Positions 1-8,536 of a DNA stretch of 64,000 bases are shown here, piece by piece (the stretch's first letter is position 1; each line of letters begins with the position of its first letter). Below the pieces are notes generated by a model. It made no database searches. It was not told the origin of the DNA and worked only from the letters and a program-made list of their open reading frames with translations. This stretch comes from Sphingobacterium sp. UBA5670. Lineage in GTDB: Bacteria; Bacteroidota; Bacteroidia; Sphingobacteriales; Sphingobacteriaceae. The stretch covers positions 1-64,000 of the forward strand of contig NZ_DIIM01000021.1 of assembly GCF_002420705.1 (NCBI RefSeq). The letters run 5' to 3'. The position numbers and the translations under genes are program-made.

Positions 1-106
1 AGTCGATGGGCTTTTCTTGTTATTGCCCCTCTCCTCAACTGCTGTATCCAAACTTAATCAGCCCAAGAAGATTAGTTATTGTCGGAAAATTGATAAATTA
101 GTTGAT

Positions 107-1015
107 ATGTTCCATTCAATTCATTCTCGCCGGTACTGGCCTACACTACTGCTTTCCGTACTCTTCTCCTTAAAGGGCTTACACTTAAGCGCGCAATTGT
201 TTCATCAGGACAGCCTGAAATTAATAGCCCGGCAGTTTGCCTTCACCGAAGGACCGGCAGTCGATAAGTCCGGAGACATCTATTTTACCGACCAACCGAA
301 TAACAAAATCTGGAAATATAACACTAAAGGGCAACTTTCGCTTTTTAAAGATGCTGCTGGCCGCGCAAATGGATTGTACTTTAACCATCAGGGGCAGCTC
401 CTAGCTTGTGCCGACGAAAGAAACGAAATTTGGTCAATCGGAAAAGATGGTCAGGTTACCGTCCTGCTGACAGCTGTCGATGGAAAGAAACTGAATGGTC
501 CGAATGATCTTTGGGCAGACAAGAAAGGCGGCATCTACTTTACCGACCCTTTTTATCTGCGTGATTATTGGATTAGGAAAGAGCCAGAGATAGCGGGGCA
601 GAAAGTGTACTACCTCCCACCGGGAAAAGGGAAAAAACCGATCGTAGTAGCTGAAGATGTGACCAAACCGAACGGCATTGTGGGTTCGGCCGATGGAAAA
701 CACCTGTATGTCGCGGATATCGAACGAAATAAAACTTACAGGTACAACATTGAATCTGACGGTAAGCTCAGCGGACAGACAGCTCTTATCAATCAGGGAT
801 CGGACGGAATGACATTGGACCATCTGGGAAATATTTACCTGACAGGCAAAGGGGTTTTCATTTATAGTCCAACAGGCTTGCTGATCGGACATATTGAAGT
901 AAATGAACCATGGACATCCAATGTCTGCTTTGGTGGCAAAAATCGTACAGATCTATTTATTACAGCCTCAACGGCAATTTATCGACTTCCAATGCTAACA
1001 AAGGGAATCGATTAA
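107..1015 (+). CDS. SMP-30/gluconolactonase-family secreted lactonase
   Basis: A 302-residue calcium-dependent six-bladed propeller enzyme of the SMP-30/gluconolactonase/LRE family, which hydrolyses sugar lactones or related esters. Family metal ligands are visible as the Glu of FTEGP near the N-terminus, the Asn/Asp of NGPND in the middle and the Asp of SDGMTLD near the C-terminus. I start at 107 rather than at an in-frame ATG at 17 because 107 opens directly into a signal peptide (basic MFHSIHSRRY, then a Leu-rich core ending LSAQ), which predicts a periplasmic location. The true substrate cannot be read from the sequence. The gene stands alone; a decayed SWIM-domain fragment follows it. 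Confidence 0.85.
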   Translation: MFHSIHSRRYWPTLLLSVLFSLKGLHLSAQLFHQDSLKLIARQFAFTEGPAVDKSGDIYFTDQPNNKIWKYNTKGQLSLFKDAAGRANGLYFNHQGQLLACADERNEIWSIGKDGQVTVLLTAVDGKKLNGPNDLWADKKGGIYFTDPFYLRDYWIRKEPEIAGQKVYYLPPGKGKKPIVVAEDVTKPNGIVGSADGKHLYVADIERNKTYRYNIESDGKLSGQTALINQGSDGMTLDHLGNIYLTGKGVFIYSPTGLLIGHIEVNEPWTSNVCFGGKNRTDLFITASTAIYRLPMLTKGID

Positions 1016-1275
1016 TACTCACAAAGCTTAATCCAAGGTTGCAACATGCAGTTAAGTTGTTTGATGAAGGTGCTGTGCTGCTCTTTCAGAATGACAAAAA
1101 TGGTATTAAGGCCGAAGTGAAAAGCAGTGCTGACCTGAGCCATATTGTCATCGGTTAAGGGCGTGATCTGCAATGTACGTGTACCTGGTTTACGAATAAC
1201 AGGACGAACAGAGGTTATGTCTGCAAGCAGGTATATCCAGAAAATCAAGAATCCAGGATATACAACATAAAGCAA
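1016..1275 (+). pseudogene. remnant of a SWIM zinc-finger protein
   Basis: Read in one frame, this stretch gives a short piece resembling the region before a SWIM finger (KLFDEGAVLLFQNDKNG, then IKAEVKSS), then an in-frame TAA at 1156-1158, then LQCTCTWFTNNRTNRG followed by YVCKQ. CxC, a spacer, then CxH is the SWIM signature; here the final His is Gln. There is no start codon of its own that gives a whole domain, and the frame simply runs on from near the end of the lactonase gene. I read it as a fragment of a SWIM gene that has lost its remaining parts, gained a stop and lost a zinc ligand. It is too short for certainty. Confidence 0.4.
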
Positions 1276-1296
1276 TCCAATAAAACAGTCCTTCCC

Positions 1297-1338
1297 AAAA
1301 TCCAAAGCACGATTTCACACTCGTCGGCTTTGGATTTT
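1297..1338 (+). terminator. rho-independent-type terminator
   Basis: A 12-base perfect inverted repeat, AAAATCCAAAGC at 1297-1308 and GCTTTGGATTTT at 1327-1338, with an inner ACGA/TCGT pairing and a T-rich run after it on the + strand. It lies 280 bases after the lactonase stop, so it probably ended the transcript of the lost SWIM gene. Confidence 0.6.
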
Positions 1339-1357
1339 CTTTTCGCCGATTATTTTA

Positions 1358-1365
1358 TATTTTTG
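1358..1365 (+). promoter_or_regulatory. -7 element for the GAF-domain gene
   Basis: TATTTTTG matches the Bacteroidota -7 consensus TAnnTTTG. The nearest upstream TTG (1330-1332) is 25 bases away, a little far for the -33 element, so only the -7 half is convincing. It would place the transcript start about 35-40 bases before the ATG at 1409. Confidence 0.4.
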
Positions 1366-1408
1366 TACATCTTCCAGCAATAATCTAATTTAGTCGGGAA
1401 CAACCATT

Positions 1409-3733
1409 ATGCAGTTTAATTTCGCCTTTGATTCCAGTCCGTTTAAAACCCTGATCGCTTTTCACAAGATTATACCATCCTTTGAAGCAGCGGCCTTATC
1501 GCCGGTCGACTTTCAGGCCACTTATGCCCGATCGCTGCTAGAAGAAATCAACAAATACCCCGAACTTATCGAGGGCGTCGAAAAAGCAGAAGACCTGCGA
1601 CGCTATGAGCCTATAATCAAGGTACTGCTGGCAGACCTATTTCCAAGTTCGCTAACGCATAATGAGATCAAGGCCATTACCATTCCCTTCCATCTCTATA
1701 CGTTCAATCACACCGCAAGACTGGAAAAAATATTACTGGATGCCGGCGATCACTATGACTTTAGTCTTCGCGACATCTCGCCCGACACCTATTATATCCT
1801 CAATTGCTGCGTCATCATCAGTCAGTATTATGGCTTTAAGGTCGACGCCATGGATGCGCCTCTATTTTTGGATATTCCAGATAAAAATAATATCATCCAT
1901 CATTACCGCGTCCTATTCAATGCCGATTTTATTGATGTCCTTCCCACAGAACGGGCCATCCATCTTTCTGAAGAAGATATTACCGAACTTGTGGACAACT
2001 TCTCGGATATTGGCCTGTGGAAGGCCAAATTCCCTGAACAGAGCTGGATTCTAAAAGGCTTTTCCATTATGACGCTTTTTGATGCCACCATTGAAAATGC
2101 CGTATCCAGCTTCAAGAGCAATCTGCTGCGCGAAAAAAGCGCGGTCCAGCTGGCAGAAGTAGAAAGCATTTTCAGGTCAATTTATAAAATAAATGATCTA
2201 CGTATCGGACTGACTTCTTTCGAAAAGGTCAGGAACGAGTACAACTTACGGATTGTCGAGAAACAACTATATAGTCATCTGCTTTACGATTCGACGATCG
2301 AGGAGTGTGAAAACATGCTCTGCAGCGAAACCTTGGAGAGTCTGCTTACCAAAGACGAATACTTTGTTGTACCGGATATTGATAAGCTACCCGTTGCTGA
2401 TCAGAAACAGGCCTATTTTATCAACAAGCTCAAGCAGCAACAGGTGAAGAGCTTTATTTTTGTTCCCCTAATTGAGGGTGGCAAGGTATTGGGTTTACTG
2501 GAAATGTCTTCATCTAGGGTGCGGGAACTCAATTCGGTCAATGCCAATAAGCTCAACTTCATCTTGCCCTTTATCAAGGATAAAGTGTCGAAGGCATTTT
2601 CGGAAACGGAAAACCAGATCGAAGCGGTGATCCAAAAGGAATATACATCTATCCACCCGAGTGTCAAATGGCGTTTTCAGGAAGAAGCCATCCATTTCCT
2701 CAACGACCGCGCCTTTGGAAAAGACTATGCCCTACAGGAAATCGTTTTTGACCATGTGTATCCGCTCTATGGGCAAATCGACGTACAGGGCTCCTCAGAG
2801 TCCCGCAACCAGGCCATCCGACAGGATCTGATCAATCAGAGCGAGGAACTGGTCACCCTGTTCAATGCGATCAATCAAACGCATAAATTACCCTTATTTG
2901 AGCAAAAGGTATTCGATCTGGAAAGAAACCTGACGTCGCTGCAGCATGCGCTGCTGACCGATACGGAACAGCTTATGCTCGATTATTTTAACCAGGATAT
3001 TCACCCTATTCTGGAGAATTTCAGAAAGAACAACAAAAATAGCCTCGCCACCGAGGCAATAGACCGCTATTTTGAGCGGATTAACCCAGCCATCGGCGGT
3101 TTTTATGAAGCTAGGCAGGATTATGACAGCTCCATCACAATGATCAACAAAAAGCTTGTGGCTATCCTTGACGAAAAGCAGGTGGAAGCCCAAGAATACT
3201 TCCCGCATTACTACGAACGCTACAAGACAGATGGTATCGAGCACAATATGTATATCGGGGCCTCCATCGCACCCGGACGGAATTTTGAGCTCTACTACCT
3301 ACGTAATTTGCGGCTGTGGCAACTGCAGGTGATGTGTGCGATGGAACTTGAGTTTAGACAGCTCCAACCCTCCCTACCGCATCAGCTCGAGGTGACTTCT
3401 CTCGTATTGGTCTTTGCAACGCCTATTTCCATACGGTTTCGGATGGACGAGAAACAGTTCGATATCGATGGCTCCTACAATGTACGCTATGAGATTGCCA
3501 AGAAGCGCATTGATAAAGCCAAGATCAAGGGATCGACAGAACGCATCACACAAAAAGGCAAATTGGTCATTGTCTATTCCAATGCACATGAAGAGACTGA
3601 ATATCTAGGTTACATTAACCTGCTACAGCACAAAGGATTACTAGACAAGGAAATTGAGCAGTTTGAGGTGGAAGATCTGCAAGGTCTGATCGGCCTGAAA
3701 GCGTTCCGTGTAGGCTTCTCCGGCAATCAGTGA
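1409..3733 (+). CDS. large GAF-domain protein of unknown function
   Basis: A 774-residue cytoplasmic protein with no signal peptide or membrane segment. A GAF-like fold is suggested around residues 280-400, where a strand-loop-strand pattern ends in KSFIFVPLIEGGKVLGLLEM. The N-terminal 250 residues are mainly helical, and the C-terminal 370 residues form a further alpha/beta region that I do not recognise. There is no kinase, cyclase or DNA-binding domain attached, so it is not a standard sensor enzyme; a ligand-sensing scaffold is the most that can be inferred. It is a single-gene unit with its own likely promoter, and a long non-coding region follows. Confidence 0.75.
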   Translation: MQFNFAFDSSPFKTLIAFHKIIPSFEAAALSPVDFQATYARSLLEEINKYPELIEGVEKAEDLRRYEPIIKVLLADLFPSSLTHNEIKAITIPFHLYTFNHTARLEKILLDAGDHYDFSLRDISPDTYYILNCCVIISQYYGFKVDAMDAPLFLDIPDKNNIIHHYRVLFNADFIDVLPTERAIHLSEEDITELVDNFSDIGLWKAKFPEQSWILKGFSIMTLFDATIENAVSSFKSNLLREKSAVQLAEVESIFRSIYKINDLRIGLTSFEKVRNEYNLRIVEKQLYSHLLYDSTIEECENMLCSETLESLLTKDEYFVVPDIDKLPVADQKQAYFINKLKQQQVKSFIFVPLIEGGKVLGLLEMSSSRVRELNSVNANKLNFILPFIKDKVSKAFSETENQIEAVIQKEYTSIHPSVKWRFQEEAIHFLNDRAFGKDYALQEIVFDHVYPLYGQIDVQGSSESRNQAIRQDLINQSEELVTLFNAINQTHKLPLFEQKVFDLERNLTSLQHALLTDTEQLMLDYFNQDIHPILENFRKNNKNSLATEAIDRYFERINPAIGGFYEARQDYDSSITMINKKLVAILDEKQVEAQEYFPHYYERYKTDGIEHNMYIGASIAPGRNFELYYLRNLRLWQLQVMCAMELEFRQLQPSLPHQLEVTSLVLVFATPISIRFRMDEKQFDIDGSYNVRYEIAKKRIDKAKIKGSTERITQKGKLVIVYSNAHEETEYLGYINLLQHKGLLDKEIEQFEVEDLQGLIGLKAFRVGFSGNQ

Positions 3734-3929
3734 TGTATTCGAGATGCTCTTCCAAAACCTTCTGCTTGCTGAAGTTTACATTTCCCTCCGTTTCGAGGTT
3801 TTGATGCCGTCAAATTGGTGCTCAATGACGCTTTTATACATAAAGTTTTTTTTAACTTAAAATTAATAACCATAGTATTTTTAGTCCCCCTTCCAGAGAT
3901 TCTGATAGCACCTTCGAGGTTCCAGTAGG

Positions 3930-4039
3930 GATATAGCACAGATAAAGCACAGATATAGCACGGATATAGCACTGTTGACACACATAGTGAAAAGTACTTT
4001 AAAGGTGCTACAAGCGTGCTTGAAGCGTGCAAATGGAAG
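3930..4039. repeat. 11-bp phased degenerate repeat array (A)
   Basis: Four consecutive 11-bp units based on GATATAGCACA run from 3930 to 3973 with one or two changes each. The same 11-bp register continues in weaker form to 4039, for example GCTACAAGCGT at 4007-4017 followed by GCTTGAAGCGT at 4018-4028. It occupies the 512-base gap between the GAF gene and the next gene. The rest of that gap is AT-rich and shows nothing else I can name. The unit length is not a multiple of three, which argues against coding. Confidence 0.75.
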
Positions 4040-4245
4040 CCAAAAATAGCCATAAACAGGAACAGTTCATGTTAACTATAAAGTAACACCAAGTCTTCCA
4101 TTTCAAAAATTATCAGGCACACCTCAGCAATGATATGAAGAAAAATACCGGAGTGGCTCCTTCACAAATTTAATATTGTCGTATTTTTCCAAATCCTTTT
4201 GCTTATCTAAAGCTAACTTTATAAAAAATTCAAAGATTTAAAAAA

Positions 4246-4776
4246 ATGCGAAAATTATCAGTTTTTATTGCCATGAGCGTAGATGGTTACATTGCAAAAC
4301 CCAATGACGACCTCAGTTTTCTAAACATGGTTGAAAAAGAAGGAGAAGATTATGGCTATTCGGATTTTATAGACACAATTGACACCCTAATTGTTGGTAG
4401 AAAGACTTATGAATACGTGCTAAAAAATATTGGCGCATCGCACTATGACATCGGACAACGGGATGTATATGTGATCACCAGGACAGCAAGGCCCAATGTA
4501 GGCAGAACGATTTTCTATTCTGGAGATCTGGTCAATTTAATTGCGGAATTAAAATCGGGAAACGGGAAAAATATTTATTGTGACGGCGGAGCCGAGATCA
4601 TCAATGAATTGCTGAAGCATGATGTAATAGACGAGTTGATAATTTCTGTCATACCAACCCTACTGGGCGATGGAACAAGATTGTTTCAGGAAGGAAGACC
4701 CGAGCAGCTACTTAAACTAATAATGACGAAGACATTTGAAACCGGGCTGGTGAAATTACACTACGTTAAAAAATGA
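4246..4776 (+). CDS. dihydrofolate reductase-family (RibD C-terminal-like) protein
   Basis: A 176-residue protein of the RibD C-terminal/DHFR-like family (YyaP/YwjB type). It has the N-terminal KLSVFIAMSVDGYIA strand and loop, DTLIVGRKTYEY in the middle, and a C-terminal IYCDGGAEIINELLKHD nucleotide-binding segment followed by IISVIPTLLGDGTRLF. These are the family's NADPH-binding features. The length fits the single-domain stand-alone group, whose substrates are mostly unknown; a role as the classical FolA is not supported. It is a single-gene unit after a long intergenic region. Confidence 0.85.
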   Translation: MRKLSVFIAMSVDGYIAKPNDDLSFLNMVEKEGEDYGYSDFIDTIDTLIVGRKTYEYVLKNIGASHYDIGQRDVYVITRTARPNVGRTIFYSGDLVNLIAELKSGNGKNIYCDGGAEIINELLKHDVIDELIISVIPTLLGDGTRLFQEGRPEQLLKLIMTKTFETGLVKLHYVKK

Positions 4777-4823
4777 TCAGTAATGCCTGCTACATGTCGC
4801 TGAGAAAATGTAGAAAAAAGAAA

Positions 4824-4855
4824 TTAGCTATGTCTTTTCTTTCTGACATAGCTAA
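4824..4855 (-). terminator. terminator of the 69-residue small gene
   Basis: The perfect 11-base inverted repeat TTAGCTATGTC (4824-4834) and GACATAGCTAA (4845-4855) is followed, reading leftward, by TTTCTTTTTTC. That T-tract points to termination of the leftward small gene, although the hairpin can also stop the rightward gene ending at 4776. Confidence 0.7.
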
Positions 4856-4949
4856 TCAACCTATTAAAGAACATGCAATTAAATGATCAAATTTAGTCCA
4901 TCCACTACTTGTAGGAGAAATTCGCCAACAGCATCATTAGATTCCCGTC

Positions 4950-5159
4950 CTAATTAACTGCTCTCACAAACTGTCCCTTAAAATCAAAAATAAGAGAATC
5001 TCCACCCCTAATATCTATCCTGTAAGAATGCTGATCTTTTTCAATAAAGTCAATCTGAGTTGCAGGATAATTTTGCATGATATAAGTCAAAATATTACGT
5101 CTGATATCCTGTGAAGTAAATTTCCCATCCAACCCAGCTATTAAATTCCAATTAACCAT
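4950..5159 (-). CDS. small hypothetical protein
   Basis: A 69-residue protein with no signal peptide or membrane helix. Its alternating hydrophobic pattern (TQIDFIEKDQHSYRIDIRG, then DSLIFDFKGQFVRAVN) suggests a short helix followed by three beta strands, as in small PepSY-like or lipocalin-like modules, but I do not recognise the family. I accept it as a gene because a strong leftward terminator lies about 95 bases past its stop and because the composition is protein-like. There is no purine-rich ribosome binding site, which is usual in this group. The alternative is a chance frame. Confidence 0.5.
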   Translation of the reverse strand: MVNWNLIAGLDGKFTSQDIRRNILTYIMQNYPATQIDFIEKDQHSYRIDIRGGDSLIFDFKGQFVRAVN

Positions 5160-5260
5160 ATGATTTAAGTTTTAAAATGTTATAATAACCTAAACTTATT
5201 CATCAAATTGGGAAAGAATTGGGAAGATTCAATATGATTCTTTATCTCTTACTAAACATT

Positions 5261-6028
5261 TCAATTCCGTAAGCTCTTCCGGGATTGGATATAATATACA
5301 ATCACATTGAGCAAAACAATAACTGCCGCAATCAGAGCCCCTGTATAAACAGTACTATTAACTGCTTTATTGGCAACAGCAATAGCAATTAAAGCCCAGA
5401 CTGCCACTAGTGCAAACACAGGCATACGACGTCTCCAAATCATGAATAGGTGGATTAGGAGTGCAACGACAAACATGGTAAGGGTCCAAACTGTATCGGA
5501 AATTCCAAAACCATTCCAACCGATCTTTGTTAAATATGCCGCTACGTCAGCAATCAACGCAACAGAAATCCAGCCCGCATACATGCTAAAAGGCAGTTTA
5601 AAAAAAACAGCAGTGCGCACGGTAGAATTGTTTACATCAAGAGTAAGCTGAACGATTTTTAACAGTGAAACAAAAAGTAGGATCATCAATAAAATTGTCC
5701 AAAAGGTATAATCGTATAACCAGGTAATTACCCATAAGCTATTTGTTAGAGAAGATATTAAAAACCACCATCCAATATTTAGTATGACTTTATCTTTTTC
5801 AACTGTTTGCTTAGCAAAGGGGCCATAATATACAACAAAGCCCATCAAACCTAAATAAATAATACCCCAGATTGAAAATGCATAACCAGCAGGTGTAAAC
5901 AGATTCTGATATTTGGCAGATATCGTTGCCATGGTCTCCCCATTAAAAATTCCCGTATTGGATAGGTAATTAATAATGACTGTTATCACTAATGCAATTC
6001 CATTAACTATTTGATATACCTTTTTCAT
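5261..6028 (-). CDS. tryptophan-rich sensory protein (TspO/MBR-related) membrane protein
   Basis: A 255-residue polytopic inner-membrane protein with about seven hydrophobic segments. The signature FTPAGYAFSIWGIIYLGLMG near residues 45-65 and several Trp residues in segment ends (NIGWWFLISSLTNSLWV, then ITWLYDYTFW) identify the long TspO-like group. TspO relatives bind tetrapyrroles and respond to stress, but the role of this longer group is not established. It lies 79 bases downstream of the SRPBCC gene on the same strand and is probably co-transcribed with it. No clear terminator follows. Confidence 0.8.
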   Translation of the reverse strand: MKKVYQIVNGIALVITVIINYLSNTGIFNGETMATISAKYQNLFTPAGYAFSIWGIIYLGLMGFVVYYGPFAKQTVEKDKVILNIGWWFLISSLTNSLWVITWLYDYTFWTILLMILLFVSLLKIVQLTLDVNNSTVRTAVFFKLPFSMYAGWISVALIADVAAYLTKIGWNGFGISDTVWTLTMFVVALLIHLFMIWRRRMPVFALVAVWALIAIAVANKAVNSTVYTGALIAAVIVLLNVIVYYIQSRKSLRN

Positions 6029-6107
6029 CGTCCTTACATCTAATTATATTTTCTTAAACATCAATTCTACGAAGTGTCTCAGCATAAATACATCTGTCAT
6101 AAAATAG

Positions 6108-6581
6108 CTATGATGTGCTTTTACTTTTGTTAAATAAATCTTCTAATACCTGATAACGATAATCGAAGATACTCGCAAGCTTCGTTTTAACAAAAATGCC
6201 ATGAGCAATAGTTCCAAGAATTCCCAAAGGCAGTTCATAGTCAACTGTATCCTTCATCAAGACCCCATTTTCATTTGGAATAAATTCATGAAAATGATTC
6301 CAATACTTATAAGGCCCCTTTTCTTGAAAATCCGTAAAACTCACGTATGTTTCCACTTGAGTTATTCTTGTTTTCCATTTCAGCGGGATCTTAAGGATAG
6401 GAGATACCAAATATTCAATGGTCATTCCTTCAGCGATTTCCAGTCCTTGGGAATCAGAAACAACGACAAAGCCCATGTTTTTCGGTGTTATTTCAGCGAG
6501 ATTCATGGGAGAAGAAAAAAAATCCCATGCGGTATGTAGATCACATGTCAACTGCTGTTCCCTGTATAATTTGTATCTCAT
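6108..6581 (-). CDS. SRPBCC-family ligand-binding protein
   Basis: A 157-residue START/Bet v 1-like (SRPBCC) protein. It begins with the typical YKLYREQQLTCDLHTAWDFF segment and continues through PLKWKTRITQVE and the long C-terminal helix. The fold forms a deep hydrophobic pocket; no catalytic residues can be assigned. In other Bacteroidota such genes often sit beside TspO-like and photolyase genes; here only the TspO-like partner follows. It is the first gene of that leftward pair, with a palindrome upstream at 6641-6659 that could be its operator. Confidence 0.8.
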   Translation of the reverse strand: MRYKLYREQQLTCDLHTAWDFFSSPMNLAEITPKNMGFVVVSDSQGLEIAEGMTIEYLVSPILKIPLKWKTRITQVETYVSFTDFQEKGPYKYWNHFHEFIPNENGVLMKDTVDYELPLGILGTIAHGIFVKTKLASIFDYRYQVLEDLFNKSKSTS

Positions 6582-6640
6582 CTTATGATTAACTATCCTG
6601 CTTCATTTTAATAACAAATATACCGCTAATTTAGTTCACT

Positions 6641-6659
6641 AATATACTAAAAGTATATT
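6641..6659. promoter_or_regulatory. possible operator palindrome upstream of the SRPBCC gene
   Basis: AATATACT and AGTATATT form an 8-base inverted repeat around a 3-base centre, 60-78 bases before the SRPBCC start. The spacing suits a dimeric repressor or MerR-type site, but AT-rich palindromes arise easily by chance. The rest of the 317-base gap shows only the terminator at 6841. Confidence 0.3.
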
Positions 6660-6840
6660 TTTAATCTGTATAAGATGAATAAAATAGACAAAAAAGATTA
6701 CTTTTAAACCAATACAATTGTTAACCTCAACCTGATTAGGCTTAATCTCTCATCAATTACCGCTTACCTTCAAACTGATAAGTCACTGAACTGATCTGTA
6801 GAAGGACAATTATCAGATCGTAGCTGCGGATAAATAAAAT

Positions 6841-6877
6841 AGAAAGCTTATAGTTTCGAGTAAACTATAAGCTTTCT
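6841..6877 (-). terminator. terminator of the lipoprotein gene
   Basis: A 16-base perfect inverted repeat (AGAAAGCTTATAGTTT at 6841-6856, its complement at 6862-6877) with a 5-base loop. Reading leftward it is followed by ATTTTATTTAT. It lies 22 bases past the stop of the lipoprotein gene. Confidence 0.8.
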
Positions 6878-6898
6878 AAAAAACAGCTCTGATCTATT

Positions 6899-7537
6899 CT
6901 AATGCGCAGACATATCCTTTTCCAGCGCCTTGACAAGTGCTTTGGTATAGCTTTTAGAAAAATCTTCCAGACTAGAAGGATTAATTGTCTCAGACTGAAC
7001 ACTCCAAAGCAACTGTTCAGAACTTACATCGTATAAATTGCTTTCGAGATAATACATTTTATCAGTCGTGTAATAGCCGGGATTGTACGCAATGGGATAC
7101 CAATGGGAATAGTAACTCCAAAAATTACCATACCATCCAAAGGTAGGATATGGCATATACGGACCGCTACCCGGTACATATCGGGTCTCACTGGTTTTGT
7201 CGATCAATGTAACTGTGAAAATTGCATCAGCACTCAGATCACGTACGGTTTTCATCACCAAATCCTTGTTTTGGCTTTCGTCTCTAGTAAATGTCTTTTT
7301 AAATACATCTGTACTTTTAATTGCTTTATAGCCGTGCATGGAAGCTGCTTGGGCTAAATTGGATTCAATGACATCTTTTGCCTTAGCATGACTTGTCATC
7401 GCAATAATGAATATCGTTTGGTACTGTTTAGGCATCACATCTCTATTTTTATAGATATCTGTTATCCTAGTCGAAGTGCTACAAGCAAACAATAAGAAGC
7501 TTGAGACAATAGCGATTAAAAATGACTTAGTTTTCAT
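6899..7537 (-). CDS. DUF4136-like lipoprotein
   Basis: A 212-residue predicted lipoprotein. The N-terminus is MKTKSFLIAIVSSFLLFAC, with a lipobox (LFAC) and Cys19 as the lipidation site, followed by STS, so it could go to the outer membrane. The body has a DUF4136-like pattern: an N-terminal strand, a helix with residues typical of 'find the protein's age' linkers, and a Tyr/Trp/Gly/Pro-rich loop around residues 125-160 (YMPYPTFGWYGNFWSYYSHW). Its function is unknown. It is a monocistronic unit with a strong terminator. Confidence 0.75.
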   Translation of the reverse strand: MKTKSFLIAIVSSFLLFACSTSTRITDIYKNRDVMPKQYQTIFIIAMTSHAKAKDVIESNLAQAASMHGYKAIKSTDVFKKTFTRDESQNKDLVMKTVRDLSADAIFTVTLIDKTSETRYVPGSGPYMPYPTFGWYGNFWSYYSHWYPIAYNPGYYTTDKMYYLESNLYDVSSEQLLWSVQSETINPSSLEDFSKSYTKALVKALEKDMSAH

Positions 7538-7861
7538 ATGTTTAAAATTAGTGTCCTTTGAAATGCAGCAGTCAGTATGCTTGGTATACTTTGGAAGAAT
7601 GGCGTTAATGGCAGTTAAATCTTTATTTCGAGATCATAAATAAGCTCGGCCGGCTTCAAGATTCCATATGAACAAGAGCCTATAACCAGCTTATAAAGAA
7701 CAAGCTTAAAACGAAAATTGTTTATTTTTTTTATTAAAAAATAAATATAAGCTGTATTAGCGCTGACTTAATAGTTGAAATAAGCATTACAAATCCTATT
7801 TCACTATTATAATTCTTAATCATTTCGAATTGGTTGATTTTATTGGTAGATCTTTATTATC

Positions 7862-8464
7862 TTATTTTTCCAGGACTCTCTTATACCATTCGATAGCTTT
7901 TCTTTCGTATTCTTTCAAAAATTCATCTTTAGCACCGTTGTAGTCGTTACCATCTTTCCATTCCCGAAGCACCATTTCTTCTTTAATTCGTTGATAGTTA
8001 TCCCTTACTTCGGAATGCGCCTGCAGATAATCCCGAAATGCAATATGACGCAACCAATGATCTGATCGCCGCGGAATACTGTGGATATGTGCTATCCGCA
8101 ACGAATGATCATGCAATCTTTCTGGAATTTCATCTCCCCGAACAAGATGTTCTGGAACGCCCAATACTTCAGGGCGATCAATTAGCGCAACAAAAAAGCG
8201 TCTGTATGGCATCTCTTCGTTATATTTCTCATAATATACATAGGATTTGCCTTTCAATAAAACCGGAACAAGATCAAGGTCGCTGTCCTTATCCAAACCG
8301 ATGAGTATATCAATAATCGGTTTGGCCGATAAACCCTCAACAGCTGTGCTGCCAATATGGTCAATCTTCGGATCTATCGGTTTTAACAATGTATGAAGGT
8401 CTCGTTGGATACGGTTGAACTTTGCCTTCCATATCGGATTATAAGGTTCAAAAGGTAAAATCAT
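7862..8464 (-). CDS. GrpB family protein (UPF0157)
   Basis: A 200-residue protein of the GrpB/UPF0157 family, which belongs to the nucleotidyltransferase superfamily. The signature HIGSTAVEGLSAKPIIDILI, about 40 residues in, holds the GS and D-x-D-like elements expected of the fold. I choose the start at 8464 (MILPFEPYNPIW) rather than an ATG seven codons upstream because family members begin there. Some relatives are linked to CoA biosynthesis by fusion with dephospho-CoA kinase, but no such partner is present here. The 324-base gap to its left is AT-rich with nothing recognisable. Confidence 0.85.
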   Translation of the reverse strand: MILPFEPYNPIWKAKFNRIQRDLHTLLKPIDPKIDHIGSTAVEGLSAKPIIDILIGLDKDSDLDLVPVLLKGKSYVYYEKYNEEMPYRRFFVALIDRPEVLGVPEHLVRGDEIPERLHDHSLRIAHIHSIPRRSDHWLRHIAFRDYLQAHSEVRDNYQRIKEEMVLREWKDGNDYNGAKDEFLKEYERKAIEWYKRVLEK

Positions 8465-8536
8465 AATATATGCTAAAGTTAACAAATTTATAGTTTACCA
8501 TGCGGATCCATTAGCCACCTATCTTCTCCACGGAGC

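Noticed and set aside
1012..1305. Leftward 97-codon open frame with a hydrophobic start
   Set aside because: It lies opposite the SWIM-like remnant and starts inside a terminator stem; the rightward frame carries the recognisable motif.
3727..4053. Leftward 108-codon open frame across array A, Tyr/Leu/Cys-rich
   Set aside because: Its odd composition comes from reading through the 11-bp repeats; it overlaps the end of the GAF gene and has no family likeness.
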